64,000 nucleotides of DNA from Gnetum montanum. Lineage: Eukaryota; Streptophyta; Gnetopsida; Gnetales; Gnetaceae. Positions within the stretch are counted from its first letter, which is position 1. Each line of letters starts with the position of its first letter. The notes beneath the pieces were generated by a model that saw nothing but the letters and a program-made list of their open reading frames with translations, searched no databases and had not been told where the DNA came from. Position numbers and translations under genes: made by a program. The DNA is taken from assembly GCA_015680685.1 (NCBI GenBank), contig MNCI01003413.1, positions 334,726-398,725 on the forward strand. Reading direction: 5' to 3'. Positions 9,810-21,374 of the stretch are shown here, piece after piece.

Positions 9810-10833
9810 TAAGTTTCCCAAATTACAAGTAACACCTATTACAAAAAACATAAGAATTACATGGTTCCGAAACTTGGGTACTCCACATTCGAAAGGTAGA
9901 TTCCTTGCACAACTTTGGACTTTATTTTTCTCAAATGTGGTTTGAGGGGTACTACACCCTTTATAAGCTCTAAGCTCTACATTGAAGTGTTTCATTGCTA
10001 TGAAACCACTCAACCCCACAAGATTTCAACAAGCGCAAAATGTGGTTTCAAGGATCCCAAAACCTTTACAAATTGAGCTTTACTCTAGGGTGTTTTAATG
10101 TTGCACAAACACTCAATCCCATAGGATCCCAACAAGCTCAATTGCTATGCCTTCTTGCAAGAAGTACATAAACCCTATAGGGCTACAAGAGAGAAAATAG
10201 TTTACAAGGAAAGAGCATAACTTACAAATCCCTTGTACAATGAAGTACAGTTCCACAAAAAATCTAATTAATCTAACAAATGATGTGACAATTCAAGTAC
10301 ACAAGTACAACTGCATATGATAGAGAATAATCGCTTTCATGTTGACAATGTATGTATATTTCCGAAGAATTTGAGGTCTTCTTATAGCCTTATAGTTTTT
10401 GAAAACACCTTAGAATTCATGCAACGACTATCTAATGGCTAGTATAGACATATCCTTTGAGATTGGGATGTCTTTCTAAAATTGACTTTTATTCTAGGGA
10501 GACATCTTCTTCTTGGATGGGACGTCCCTAAGAAGATGTCTCTTATTTTTGGGAGATGTCTTCTTCTAATAGACTTCCTCTTAGCCAAGATGTCTTTTAT
10601 CCTTGGAGACGTCTTCTCAACTTTTGAGCTCTAGTTCCTTAGGCTTTCTTCTATTGATTTTGCTTCCTCTCAATTCCTAGAACATCTTCATTTAAATCAT
10701 AGCCTTCATTTATATTCATGCTCTTACCTTTGCCTATGAAGTCTCTTACCTTTGCCTATGAACATATCATCTACAACAAACATTCTATTGTTCTTCACTT
10801 GTCTTAAGGTTTTGACATACCAAAATGTCAACA
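9810..10833 (-). repeat. 3' LTR of element B
   Basis: In element orientation it begins TGTTGACATTTTGGTATG right after the purine tract and is TATA-like at 10378-10389. It contains the doubled block (9933-10036 and 10037-10140). Compared with the 5' LTR at 34092 it lacks the last 30 or so bases, where the LTR of A takes over. It keeps CpG forms of the palindrome, such as GGGACGTCCC near 10529. Confidence 0.9.
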
Positions 10834-10851
10834 ATCGTCTCCTTTTTGGTA
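10834..10851 (-). other. polypurine tract of B
   Basis: The minus strand reads TACCAAAAAGGAGACGAT directly before the LTR start TGTTGACA. This purine run primes plus-strand DNA synthesis and resembles the AAAAAGGGGGAGAT tract typical of Sireviruses as I recall it. Confidence 0.85.
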
Positions 10852-11128
10852 ATGTCCAAAACTTAAGAAAATGGATTAATAGTCTGTAGAAATCATCAAG
10901 TCATATATTGTTGTCAATATTGGTCATAACACCAGTCACATCACATCTCATCACATCAATCATAGTCCTAATAGACTAAAGCTATCCTATCCAAATTCTC
11001 CTCCTTTTTGGATAGCAACAAAAAGAGTGGAGTAGTACTCCCCCTAAACACATGTAAGAAGAAAAAACATTTTTCGTTCTTTTTTTTTTTGTAGTTTTGA
11101 AAGATACAAATATAAATGAAAGGAAACT

Positions 11129-12051
11129 TACTTGATAGGATAGGATACTATTCCTGTATCATTACATAGAGTAGTCAATCTTTGCTTATCAATAGGTTTT
11201 GTGAAAGCATTTGCTAGTTGATATTTAGTTCCAATAAATTCTAGTTTTATGTACCCATGTTGAGTTTTTTCTCGTATAAAGTGATGAAAAATCTCACTGT
11301 GTTTGGTGTGTGAGTGTTGAATTGGATTTTTTTGTCATGTTTATGGCACTGTTATTATCATAATTGATAAGTGTAGATTGAGCTTTTACTCCTAATTCTT
11401 TTCAAATTTTTTTCATCCATAGGAGTTAAGCACAACAACTCCTAGTTGAGATGTATTAAGCTTCTATTGTTAAGAGTGTTGTACAAGTTTGATTTTTTGT
11501 TGTCCAAGAAACAAGGCTTCTGGCTAGGAAAATGAAATTCCCACTCATGCTTCAACAATCATTTGAACAACCTACTCAATCTACATCATAATATCTAGAA
11601 AGATCAAGTGGAGAATCCTTTGGATACCAAAGGCCCTAGTTAGTAGTACCTTTTAAATAATGAAAATTTCGTTTAACCACCTTCAAATGAGATTCTTTAG
11701 GGCTAGCCTAATATCTAGCACACGTTCCTACACTTAATGTTATGTTTGGTCTACTAGTAGTTAAATAAGGTAGACTAGCTACCATGCCTCTATAAAGCTA
11801 CTGATCAATAGGCTTTCCTAGATCATCTTTGGTGAGATAAAAATTTGCATCCATAGGAGTGTTTTTTACCTTAAAATTGGCTAGGTTGAATTTGAGAAAA
11901 AGATCTTTGACATATTTGGTTTGACAAATGAAGGTTCCATCTATAGATTGATTGATTTGAAAACCAAGGAAGTTTTTGAGTTCTCACATCATGTTCATTT
12001 TAAATTCAAATTCCATAATATCTAAGAATTTCTTACAAATAGTTTTATTAG
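11129..12051 (-). pseudogene. B RNase H and C-terminal reverse transcriptase remnant
   Basis: The sequence parallels element A 5483-6385 base for base with scattered changes, from the shared ACTTGATAGGATAGGA start. RNase H motifs such as LLWMKK and YDNNSAINMTKKSNSTL are readable across frames at about 11330-11480. The piece ends at 12051, where element C is inserted inside reverse transcriptase. Between the purine tract and 11128 (277 bases) I see no coding sequence. Confidence 0.82.
12047..12051. repeat. target-site duplication of C (left copy, ATTAG)
   Basis: ATTAG here and at 23671-23675 flanks element C exactly. Removing C and one copy restores the alignment with element A (TTCATTAGTAGCA near 6389). 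Confidence 0.93.
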
Positions 12052-12950
12052 TGATGAGCGGCTAGGTATCCCTGTGCCCAACCATACGAATCACGAGCGT
12101 TCACGCACGACTCGGTCAAAATCTATAGACTGTAAGCACTTAACATACACCATACTTCTGACCAGTCAAACCTTGGGTTAGAACGGTCATTGTCATCCTA
12201 ATCTCACTTGTCAGGTTCTGTTTACGATGGTTAAGTGAAACTAAGGCTAATGATTTTTATATCTTTTTAATTATCTTTTCGGTGACTAATTAAGGTATGA
12301 AAGTAAGGAATAAACTATTTTATAATCTCTAATTATCCTAGTTTATATTCTAACTACTCCTAACATAAGTATCTGGTCCCATCTTCCGAGCACGTTCTGA
12401 GCATGTCCTAACACTACTGGGTCACCAGACGTTAAGCGTCACTGGGCTTACCAAGTGTTTGGATTATGTTCAAGATGGTCGTACTTATGGCTTTAACGAA
12501 CTACAAATGAACAATAATGATTGAAATTATAATAATGAAAACATAAATAATCAACAAGTAACTAATAAAGCATCAACAAGTAATTAATAAAGCATAAACA
12601 TATTAAACTATTAAATGCATGAAACAACTAAGTCCAAATGCTGCAAGGAATGCTTGAATAGTTTGTCTTTATTGCCGTCATGCCAATGAGCTCAGATACA
12701 TCAACGCTCGAATAAAGATCTGATCACTTTTCTTACACCTGTTGCGGGCACTTGGAAAATATTCTAGCTTTGCTACAACTACTTAAGAAGATGCCTAAAT
12801 GAGGTGGAAGACCCTCATATTTATAGGCCGGGAAGGGTGGCTACGTAAACAAGGCCACATCGACGTAGGGTGGCTACGTCGATGGGCCCGCATCGACGAG
12901 GCCGCGTATACGTGACCCAGTAGATGCATTGACTTTTTAACACTTCATCA
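12052..12950 (-). repeat. 3' LTR of element C
   Basis: It runs from TGATGAGCGG to CACTTCATCA and matches 22818-23670 over its length. On the minus strand a CTATAAATA TATA box lies at 12818-12826. Upstream of it (12850-12912) is a GC-rich cluster of CpG palindromes including CGTATACG and repeated CATCGACG/TACGTCGA words. This CpG density is unusual in the window. Confidence 0.92.
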
Positions 12951-13200
12951 TACCCCCACGAATGAACAAAAACTCATCCTCAAGTTACTTTACAATTTGG
13001 AAGGTATGGATTCTTATTTACAACACACATAACTTAAACACATAAATGACACACATATGACACAACATGAATTTACCAAGTGCCCAAGTTATAGAAGGGG
13101 ACAAATTACAAAAATGGCAGTGTTCAGAGACAAAATTGAACACCTCGCTAGTCCTGGAGCCTTTGCTGTGTAGGATGATGCACAAAATTTCTGGAGAAGA

Positions 13201-16056
13201 TCACACCATCCCTGGGGGCAGTGGTTCTGATGATCCTTCTCCAGCCTTTGGCCCATGCGTGGGTGGTGGCATGGATGTCGGTAACCCCGTGGTAGCTACA
13301 ACTTCTGGAGATAGCCGAAAAGCCTCCAAGAGAGCACTCATTTTCTCTTCTTTGCTTCTGGGGTAGTTCATGGTCCAGGAAGCTTCTCTAATGTGTGCTG
13401 GAACTAGAATTTCCCAAGGACAAGGCAGTGCCAGAATGAGTTCTTTTAAATTGAAAAACCAGGCTGCGAACTGTTTGCATTTGATATTGAACACTCGAAT
13501 TGATGCCTGCAGTTGTTGGTAGTCACTCATTCTTCAAGCCAGGTCCTCCACGACAGTATGTTGGCCTTCAAAGCTTGTGCGGAGGACCTTGAGTTCCAAA
13601 TTTGTTGTTGCTAGCTTTTATTTTGTTGCCTTGTGTGCCTGGAAATCACTCTCGTATAGGGAATACGAGGTGGTCACTTATTTTTCTAACTCTAACCACG
13701 GTCTCCTAGCTATGAGTATAGCCAAGTTTGCATACCGAAGGTTGGCCAACTTCATGTATTCTATCATTTCTTCAATTTTCAGCTCCTTTAGATAGATTTC
13801 CACTTTATTGTAGGTGTTCAACCCATCGAAGATGGATGACCATACATTACCTCCCTCTCGGAGCTGCTAGAGCACTTGGTTCATCTGGGCTTTAGTGACT
13901 TGAATGTGCTTCTTATTTACCTCCTTCTACAATCCCACTTGGTCCCTATAATGATTTTTAACTTTTTCAAATTTTAGGGCCTCGTTCTTTCAAGCAAAAA
14001 TTTTGATTGCAGACTTCTATCGCAATGCCCGAACCTCCTCCATTGACAGATTCTAATTTTCAGCTACCAACCTTCTTATGTTTGCATTTACCTTGGCTAG
14101 CTCCTCCTGCTATTGGTGGATGAAATCTTTCATGTGCTCATTCTTTGCACCAACATTGCATAGGCGATGAACTTCAGCGGTCAATTGCACGTTCTCCTGG
14201 TGAACCTCTGTCAAGTTTATCTCTAAGTGATATGCTTGGGCATCTGCTATGGACTTGTCTAGGATCACCATCTCTTGCACATCCTCAACAAAATGAAGTT
14301 TAAGTTAAAGCTATTGAAAAGCTTCATCTCTAGTGATTTCACAGTTAAGGATGGCCAGATCGGCAAGCTAGGCTCTTAATTGGGCTACCTCTGTTACCAA
14401 GCGCTGACAAGTGACTTGAGCAGCTTCTAGTTGCTCTTCCAAGATGATGCTCTTGCCCCTTGCCAATAGCAGCTCTGATTGGGTTGCAGTGATGTTGTTT
14501 GGAAGGTCAAAGACATCCGAAAGTGGTTTCCTAGTTCCTACCAATTGGTCCAATAATTCTTTATGTTAGGCTGCATCAATCTTGCTACGTGAACTTCCAG
14601 TAGACACCTGTACATCTTGTAGTCCATGGATGTTTGCTATAGGTGCTACTGGTACATTGAGAACCGTAGCAATTGTATCAGCAACCACTTCAGCTGCAAC
14701 TTCTTGTCCCTGGTGCTGGATCACCAGGACCATCGCCTCCTCACCATCTTCCAAGCATACCAAGAAGGTAGCAACATTCTCTAAGATTTCAGGGAATAAC
14801 TTCTGGGTTGCAGTTGATACATCTCGGATGCTTGGATCTATTATGGTTGGAATGGGTGCTCAGGTGATGGAGAATATCAGCCCTACCCTTTCAAGCAAGC
14901 TGACTAATTGAGCCACTTATTCTAGGTGGCTCATGGTAGGGCGATAGGCCAAAGGGTCTTCTTCTCTACCAGTCCTGCCGAATAGCTCTCGTTGACTTGA
15001 GAGCATTTCTTGGATCTCACAGATGTATTCTGCTGTGGTTTTTGAGCTCAACTACATTGTTTTTGTAGGTGGTGGAGGTGGTTGCTACTCTTCCTCTATC
15101 TATGTGGTACCAGGAGTTTTGTCTTTCATCATCTCTCATCACGAGGCAGTTGGGGTGTGCCAGATTATGTCGTTAGAATATCGTGCTATCCCTACCCGTT
15201 TGCATAACTTTCGAATTAGGAAGAGAAAGGGGAAAGCTCATCTTCCATGTTCGTTCTCTACGAACCTCTTTTCAATCTCCAAAAATAATAGTTGTGGAAG
15301 ACTCATGGGACATTTCCCACTCAAGGCGGCACACGCACCAACGGAGAAGGCAGTGATTTTGTTGGGTCTTACCATTGGATTCAAATGGTAAGATGCTATC
15401 TTGGAGTAGAATCTCTCTGCCATTGTCAAGGAGCCAAATTCCTTGTGCTCTACCCCATAGCACCATTGGATCCATTATGCCTTCACCTCTGGATCAGCCT
15501 GCTTTGGAATTTCTACCACATCTACCCCAATTTCAGGCAACCCTTGAGCTTGCGCTATTGCTTCAGAAGAGTAAGAGACATAAATGTCTTTGATTCTTAC
15601 TCTTGACCCTAGCTACCGATTCGTCCAAAAGAGATAAGTTTCTCTTAAGTACCACTCACCACTAGTTGTGATGATTGGCCACATCGAAGAGTTCTGCAAT
15701 TGGAGCCTCACGTCTTATGGAGCATGCTCGAGGAATGGTCCAAAATTTAACTCTTGGAGGATCGTCCATTGCACCTCGTGTGGCGTGATAACATCAAGGC
15801 AAGCTTAGGTCAAGGTGACCTCAAGCCATGGTGCTATCCCAGGAGTCTCATCCCCTAGCGATTACATGCTAGGAATCTTCTCTTCGGGAATCTGGTGACC
15901 AGATTCCACGTCAAGTCATTCGCGGAAGGACCCAGTGGCATGGGAGCCCTTCGCATACTCTGGCAGTTACACACCTCATCCCCTTCCCGTACATGGGCGC
16001 TTGTCCCTTGGTTGTGATGGTCCTTCATCCCTTGGATGCCTTGGTTTGGGTGCCAT
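13201..16056 (-). pseudogene. C third ORF (ORF3), 952 codons, Transposase_32-like plus coiled coil
   Basis: One frame from ATG at 16056 to the stop at 13201 holds 952 codons, with roughly twenty or more internal stops but no net frameshift. Codons 100-290 read SRVRIKDIYVSYSSEAIAQA, FYSKIASYHLNPMVRPNKIT, CAALSGKCPMSLPQLLFLEI and LIRKLCKRVGI. This pattern recalls the 'putative plant transposon protein' domain (Transposase_32), from memory and unchecked. A linker rich in Pro and Thr follows, then a long Leu/Glu/Gln-rich coiled coil (about 13650-14560). The C-terminus is Pro-rich. It sits where Athila elements carry an env-like gene; no signal peptide or membrane segment is evident. D keeps a shortened homologue. 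Confidence 0.6.
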
Positions 16057-17799
16057 CTGCAATAAAACATAACTGTCCATTAGACCATTCATAAGTAGTT
16101 TAAGATGGTNTGAGAGCATACCTTCGGGTGCGTAAAAAGGGCAAGGATAGGTTTATGCGGACATGCGATGGAACGTAGGTGCATTGGGAAGGGTTAGGCA
16201 GAAAAAATAGCAAAAGCTCTCCTCAATTTGGACTCCAAATGATGAAAAATGAAGAAGTGCGGTGGGGTAGATATAGGGGTTGGGCGCTGCATCGATGGGG
16301 CCGCGTATACGCAGGCACTATGTATACGGGGCCCCGTATACGTAACACTTTTCACCCATGGACCAGCGTTGACCAACCCATAAAACACCTGAAATGATAA
16401 ATTTGAAAAGCCAAGTTGAGGTAGTTGAAGCGCAGAAAAGGCCCAATCATGGCTAAGGACAGGAGGAAGGGAATTGAGTGCAAAAAAGAGACAAAATTGG
16501 AGAACGGGAGTCAAAAATAACTCATGCGAGGATGAAATCGAATGATGGGACACTGAAAACAATCAACCAAGAAATCCAAAGGGTTGGAGGCTTAACAAGC
16601 AGAACTAGAAATATGCAAGTGGGTTCTCCCCATAGCAGGCAACAACCTTTGTAGCCCCTACATACCCTCAACACCAGGGTTCGCGGGCCCGGGTGCTGAT
16701 AAGTGGTATCGACTTGTGAAGACTCTGAACCAAGAGAACCCGCCAAGGCATGAGAGACCGACGGAAAACACGACGAATACACAAAACATAAAAAGGGCAG
16801 TGAGGTGAGTATGGAGAGAAGCAGGAATAGAGGGAGAGGAGACAATGGAAATTACGAGTATCAGCCACATGAAACCCCGTGTGAGATCATGGTTAAGTGA
16901 CCTGGTAGAACCTTTTCTTTTGTGTAGGGGAACCACACCATGCGAAGACCCATGCGTGTTTGCATGCATTCAACCAAGGGGTGTGCTTTGAATCCTCAGT
17001 TTATTATATATATATATATATTCTATTTCTTTTGAATTTTTTTAGTGAGAACCACACCATGCAAGGTCGAACTATCCAAAAGCTTCCGTGGAGAGAGACT
17101 TGGAGTGGTAGGGAATCTGTAAGGACACACCAGCAACCTAGGGAACAGAATAGAACAATGAATAAAGCATTTCCCTTGAATTCACACCCAATTTAAACCA
17201 GTGGGTCATCCTGTAGTCGAGGAACTACACAACTCACACATTCATTAAAACGGTTGTTAAGTGAAGGGGTTGCAAGTTTGTGACAAAAGGAAAACCAGGG
17301 AATGGTGAATGGGTGGATGACATGGACTCACTGCCAAGTTTATGAAATGAAAATGACGTACAATCCAAGGAAAACCATGTAATGGCAGAAACTAGATAAT
17401 GAAGAAGACTATCACAGTACCCATCGTAATGAAAATTGACCACGCCAAACAAGATGATGACAAAATGTAAACAAAAAACATGAAAAATGGAAAACAAAAA
17501 GTGTAAGACAAAAAAGTGTAAAACAAAAAGTGGAAAACAAAGAAGTGTAAAACAAAACAAAAAAAATGGAAAACAAAAATTGGAAAACAAAAAATGCAAA
17601 AAAAAAAAAAACAAAAAAATAATGTAAAACAAAAAAAAGTGTAAAACAAAAAATGATAAAATGGTGAGGGGTGTAGTGAAATGTATTAGCAGGGATGAGG
17701 GTCTTCCCCACAATTGGGTGGAAAGGAGGAGACGTGAAAGATGGAGTGTGGATGACTAGCTAATGACGAGGTTGTGGCACTCGTTGTGTGAAGGTCAGG
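16057..17799 (-). other. C spacer between integrase and ORF3, with LTR-like promoter segment
   Basis: No coherent protein is visible over these 1.7 kb. At 16289-16311 a GC-rich segment matches LTR positions 12890-12912 at 21 of 23 bases, including GCCGCGTATACG, and a TATA-like ATATAGG lies beside it, about 200 bases before the ORF3 ATG. At 17460-17660 there is a degenerate tandem array of 12-15-bp units like GTGTAAAACAAAAA. Position 16110 is N. Several overlapping minus-strand frames here are Phe/Leu/Ser-rich by composition and not believable genes. Confidence 0.65.
17460..17660. repeat. A-rich minisatellite-like array
   Basis: About fifteen imperfect units related to GTGTAAAACAAAAA or TGGAAAACAAAAA follow one another on the plus strand. 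The array lies in the non-coding spacer of C, close after the integrase end. Confidence 0.7.
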
Positions 17800-18930
17800 G
17801 AAAGGTTTGAGTTGTTGGCAGTTGACCAACTATGTTCTGGTGGGATCCCCAGGTTTGTGGATGAGCAAGGCCCCGGATGGGAAGGTTTCGGAGACAATAT
17901 AAGGTTCCTCCCATAGCGTCTAAAACTTTGTCGATTGGGATACATGTGAAGGATTCCAATACAATACCTTGTCTCCACATCGAAATGTGACCTTCCGAAT
18001 CCTAATATCGTGTTGTTTCTTGTTATAGGCCTTGTGGGTTTCATTGGAAAATAGGGCCACTAATCTGTTCTCATCTAGCACACTTAAATTAATTAATCGT
18101 TCTCGTTGTGCTAGTGGTAGGTCAAGATCGAGGTCACAGGCGGTGGATAGTGTCCAGAGTTCTGCTTGTATTGGAAGTGTTGGCAACTTTTTGTATACTA
18201 ACTCATAGGGAGAGTACCCTACAGAAAGTTTCCAAGTGGAGTGATAGGCCCACAGGGCATCGTTGAGCTTGGTACTCCAATCCCTCCCATATTTGCTAAT
18301 TGTTCGTGTAAGGATCTTGGTGATTTCCCTATTTGTGACTTCGGCCTACCCATTGGCTTAGGGGTGATAAGGTGTTGTGAATTTATGTGTTACCCCTAAG
18401 CGTTACATGAGTTTTCAAAAAGTGACCCTGTGAAGTGAGTCCCATTATCAGAAATGAGTGCACGAGGCACTCCAAACCTGGTAATGATTTTTTGCTAAAC
18501 AAATCGTGCGACGATGTTGGAAGAACAGTCGACGACGGCTGCCACTTCTGCCCACTTTGTACAGTAGTCCACCACCATGATGATGTATGCCTTTCCATTT
18601 GACAAGGGGGTGATGGGCCCCATGAAGTCGATACCCCAGATGTCGAAGGGCTCCAGTGGTAGAATCCACTGTTGAGGTCCCTCAAACTGTGCCGTCATCC
18701 CACCATCTCTCTGGCATCGTTCACAGGAGTAGGCGAACCATTATGCATCCCTAAAAAGTGTAGGCTAATAATACCCTACAAGCCAAATTTTAATGGCCAT
18801 TCTACATCCAGCATAGTGGCCCCCACAAGGGACCTCATGAGCATCTTGGAGGACGTGCAGTGTATCATCATTAGGGACACACCATTGAACCAAGTCATCT
18901 ATGCACACCTTGTAGATGTGGCCATTGATT
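17800..18930 (-). pseudogene. C integrase remnant
   Basis: The zinc-binding end shows QDAHEVPCGGHYAG and YSCERCQRDGG (about 18720-18860), keeping the His and Cys ligands. The catalytic core keeps the first Asp (WGIDFMGPITPLS, about 18600-18625) and the second (ALISDNGTHF, about 18440-18470). The third motif keeps its Glu (AEVTNREITK, about 18320-18345) but has two Gln codons turned into stops just before it. The C-terminal GPY/F module is readable (KVLYWNPSHVS, then WEEPYIVSETFPSGA, ending near 17800). No chromodomain follows. Of all the integrases here, this one keeps the full DDE set. Confidence 0.88.
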
Positions 18931-20890
18931 TCCATGAAATGCTTGGCCTTATGGAGAAATTGTTATTTCTACCAATGGTTCCACTTCTTTGGCAGCTCTT
19001 GAGTTGTAAGGTAGGTGAGGATGAGGTTGAACCAAGGAGATTCCTTGGGTGCTTGAAGATCAATAGCACCTGTGAAGAGGAGTTCATCTGGAAACTAGTC
19101 AGATAAAGGCTCCTCCTCTTCTGTGTCATCCCATTGTAACTGAGACAAGTGGTTAGCGGCCACATTCTCAGATCCCTTTCTATCTACCATGGTCAGATCA
19201 AACTCCTGAAGAATCACCAGCCACCAGATTATGCAGGGGCTCAGTGTTGGTTTGTTCATCAGGAACTAGATAGCACTTTGGTCAGTGTGCACAAACACCT
19301 CGTATCCGAGCACATAGTGCCAGAATTTGTCTAGTGCAAACACCACCACCATCAACTCCTTCTTAATGGTGGTATAGTTTAGCTGTGCACCCACAATGCT
19401 ACAGCTTACAAAATGGATATAATATGGACATTTCTAATCATCACACTATGTAAGCATAGCTCCCAAATGTAGTTGGAGGCATCCATCATAATGTGAAAGG
19501 GTTTGGACTAATCAGGTGCCCATAGAATCAGAGCTTCTACAAGTTTCTATTTTAGCTCTTGGAATGCAGATTCGCATTCCTTGGTCCAGACGAATGGAGT
19601 GTCCTTTTTGTAAGCTCTACCAATGGCTAGGCTATCTTCAAGAAGCACTCAATGAAGCACCGATAGTAACCAATATGTCCAAGGAATGACCGCACATCTT
19701 TGACAGTGCTTGGTTGGTGGGTAATTCCTTGGATGACCCTGATATTTTCAGGGTCTACACTGATCCTTGTTGATGAGATGCGATGCCCCAACACAATGCC
19801 CTCTCGGACCATCAAATGGCTCTTTTGCCAATTGAGCCACAGATTGGTGTCTACACACCTCTTTAGAACCTACTCTAGATGGTCCAAGGCTTGCTCGAAC
19901 GTGGCACCATAGGTGGAGAAGTCGTCCATGAAGACCTCTACAACATTATTGATTTGTTGCTATAAGATGCTTAGGATAAGGTGTTGGAACGTCGTAGGCA
20001 CATTGCATAGGCCAAAGGGCATCTTCTTATATGCAAAGTGCCCCATGGACTCGTGAAAGTAGTTTTGGCCTAGTCCTCTGGTGCTATTTGGATTTGGTTA
20101 TAACCACTATAACCATCCAAAAAACTGTAATATTGGTGTCCTGCGATTGTGTCCAACACCTAGTCCACAAATGGGAGTAGGAAGTGGTCGTTGAAAGTTT
20201 CCATGTTGAGCAACCATAAATCAATATAGACCCTCCACTTGCCATCTTTCTTGGGTACGATAATGAGTGGGCTAACCCATTCTCTATCGACAACAGAATA
20301 GATGAATCCCATCTTAAGAAATTATTCAATTTCATCCTTTACAACCTGCTTCAATTTGGGATTCAACCATCTTTGTGGCTATCGTCATGGCTTCATGGAA
20401 GAATTAAGATAGATCCAATGCTAGCAAATCCTGGGATTAACTCCAATTAGCTCAGGATAGGATGATGCGAATGCAGCAACCCATTTGTTTACCATCACCA
20501 GCAACTTCTTTTTCTGTTCAGGAGCAAGGGCAGCATTGATAATTACTGGCTTTCCATTTTGCAAGAATGCATATTCTAAGTGATTTGGTAGGGATTTTAG
20601 CTCAAGGGGCTCTTGCTTGAAACTCTCAAGGATCTCTAGCTTTCCCCAATCATCTAGGTCATAAACGATGGAGGTTTGTTGATGAATCTCCTCCATCACA
20701 TTCATGCTGTCAATGTAGGCTTGCAATAGCCCCTCAGACAGTTCCATGCACAATTTGCTGCTAACAGGGTCAGCTGTCAGCCACTGGGTGCCCTCTTGGT
20801 TAGTGCCTGTTACGTACAGGCACTGTTGAATTGGTGATTCCTCGATACATCGACTACATGCTTGAATGGATGTTCGCTTAGCAGACCATA
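18931..20890 (-). pseudogene. C reverse transcriptase and RNase H remnant
   Basis: The pre-RT segment is open at 20421-20753 (LELKSLPNHLEYAFLQNGKP). The RT core follows with WVSPLIIVPKKDGKWRV, FNDHFLLPFVD, YYSFLDGYSGYNQ and the catalytic box VFMDDFSTY (about 19915-19940), both Asp present. Two stops (VD-stop, ED-stop) are CAG-to-TAG steps, and a frameshift follows SPWGT. RNase H shows IVGAQLNYTTIKKELMVVVF and VFVHTDQSAI before a stop (19140-19480). Function would be cDNA synthesis. Confidence 0.9.
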
Positions 20891-20891
20891 A

Positions 20892-21374
20892 CTACTGCAC
20901 ATAGTTACACCCCAAGTCACTGTACGTGATGCATGGAACTCTTTTCTTCTCGATCTTCCCAAAAGGATTTTCCTTTAAAATTTTCAGGGACAGATCTCGA
21001 AGTCCTAGTGGTGCATCCACCATGCTTAGCCAGGCTCTTCCCATGATGATTGGGAAGTTCCTCTTACAGTTTTCAACATGGATAACTAGGAAATCAATAG
21101 GATAGGACCACCCACAAACAGTGGTCACAATGTCCTCCATCAAACCCAAAGGAATGATGATGGATTGGTCTACTAACTCGAGTCGGATGTTGCTCTTCTT
21201 TAGCTGGGGCAGGTTCCAGTTCTTGTACATGTCATGAGAGATTAAATTGACCCCTAACCTTGAGTCCAGAAAATATTTGGATGGCTCATTCCCAGCCACC
21301 TGAAGATATATGAGGGGGCTTCCTGAATTTGTCAATTTTTGGGGAAGAGAACCTGCTTTGATCCAGTCGGTCAT
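20892..21374 (-). pseudogene. C protease domain, open over 160 codons
   Basis: The domain shows YFLDSRLGVNLISHDMYKN, with the catalytic Asp kept but the usual D-S/T/L-G context altered. It is followed by IRLELVDQSIIIPLG, YPIDFLVIHVENCKRNFPII and GRAWLSMVDA, the conserved C-terminal half of Ty3/gypsy aspartic proteases. Matching segments occur in I (47301-47666) and L (62773-63130). It is one of the least damaged frames in element C. It would release Gag and Pol proteins in the particle. Confidence 0.85.

Noticed and set aside
9804-10019. A short frame (LSGFIAMKH...) also open in other LTRs at 54750-54977 and 58663-58851
   Set aside because: It lies inside the LTR repeat block, is broken in A and partly in G, and has no family resemblance; shared ancestry of the LTRs explains it.
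16194-16969. Several overlapping frames of 66-122 codons on the minus strand
   Set aside because: They lie in the non-coding spacer of C in different frames, with no motif and no agreement with related elements.
17234-17713. Minus-strand frames of 85-159 codons, Phe/Leu-rich, looking like membrane proteins
   Set aside because: They are translations of the A-rich minisatellite-like array; three overlapping frames are all open, as expected of low complexity.
17234-17800. A chromodomain after the integrase of C
   Set aside because: After the GPY/F module the sequence turns into low-complexity spacer with no chromodomain motif.
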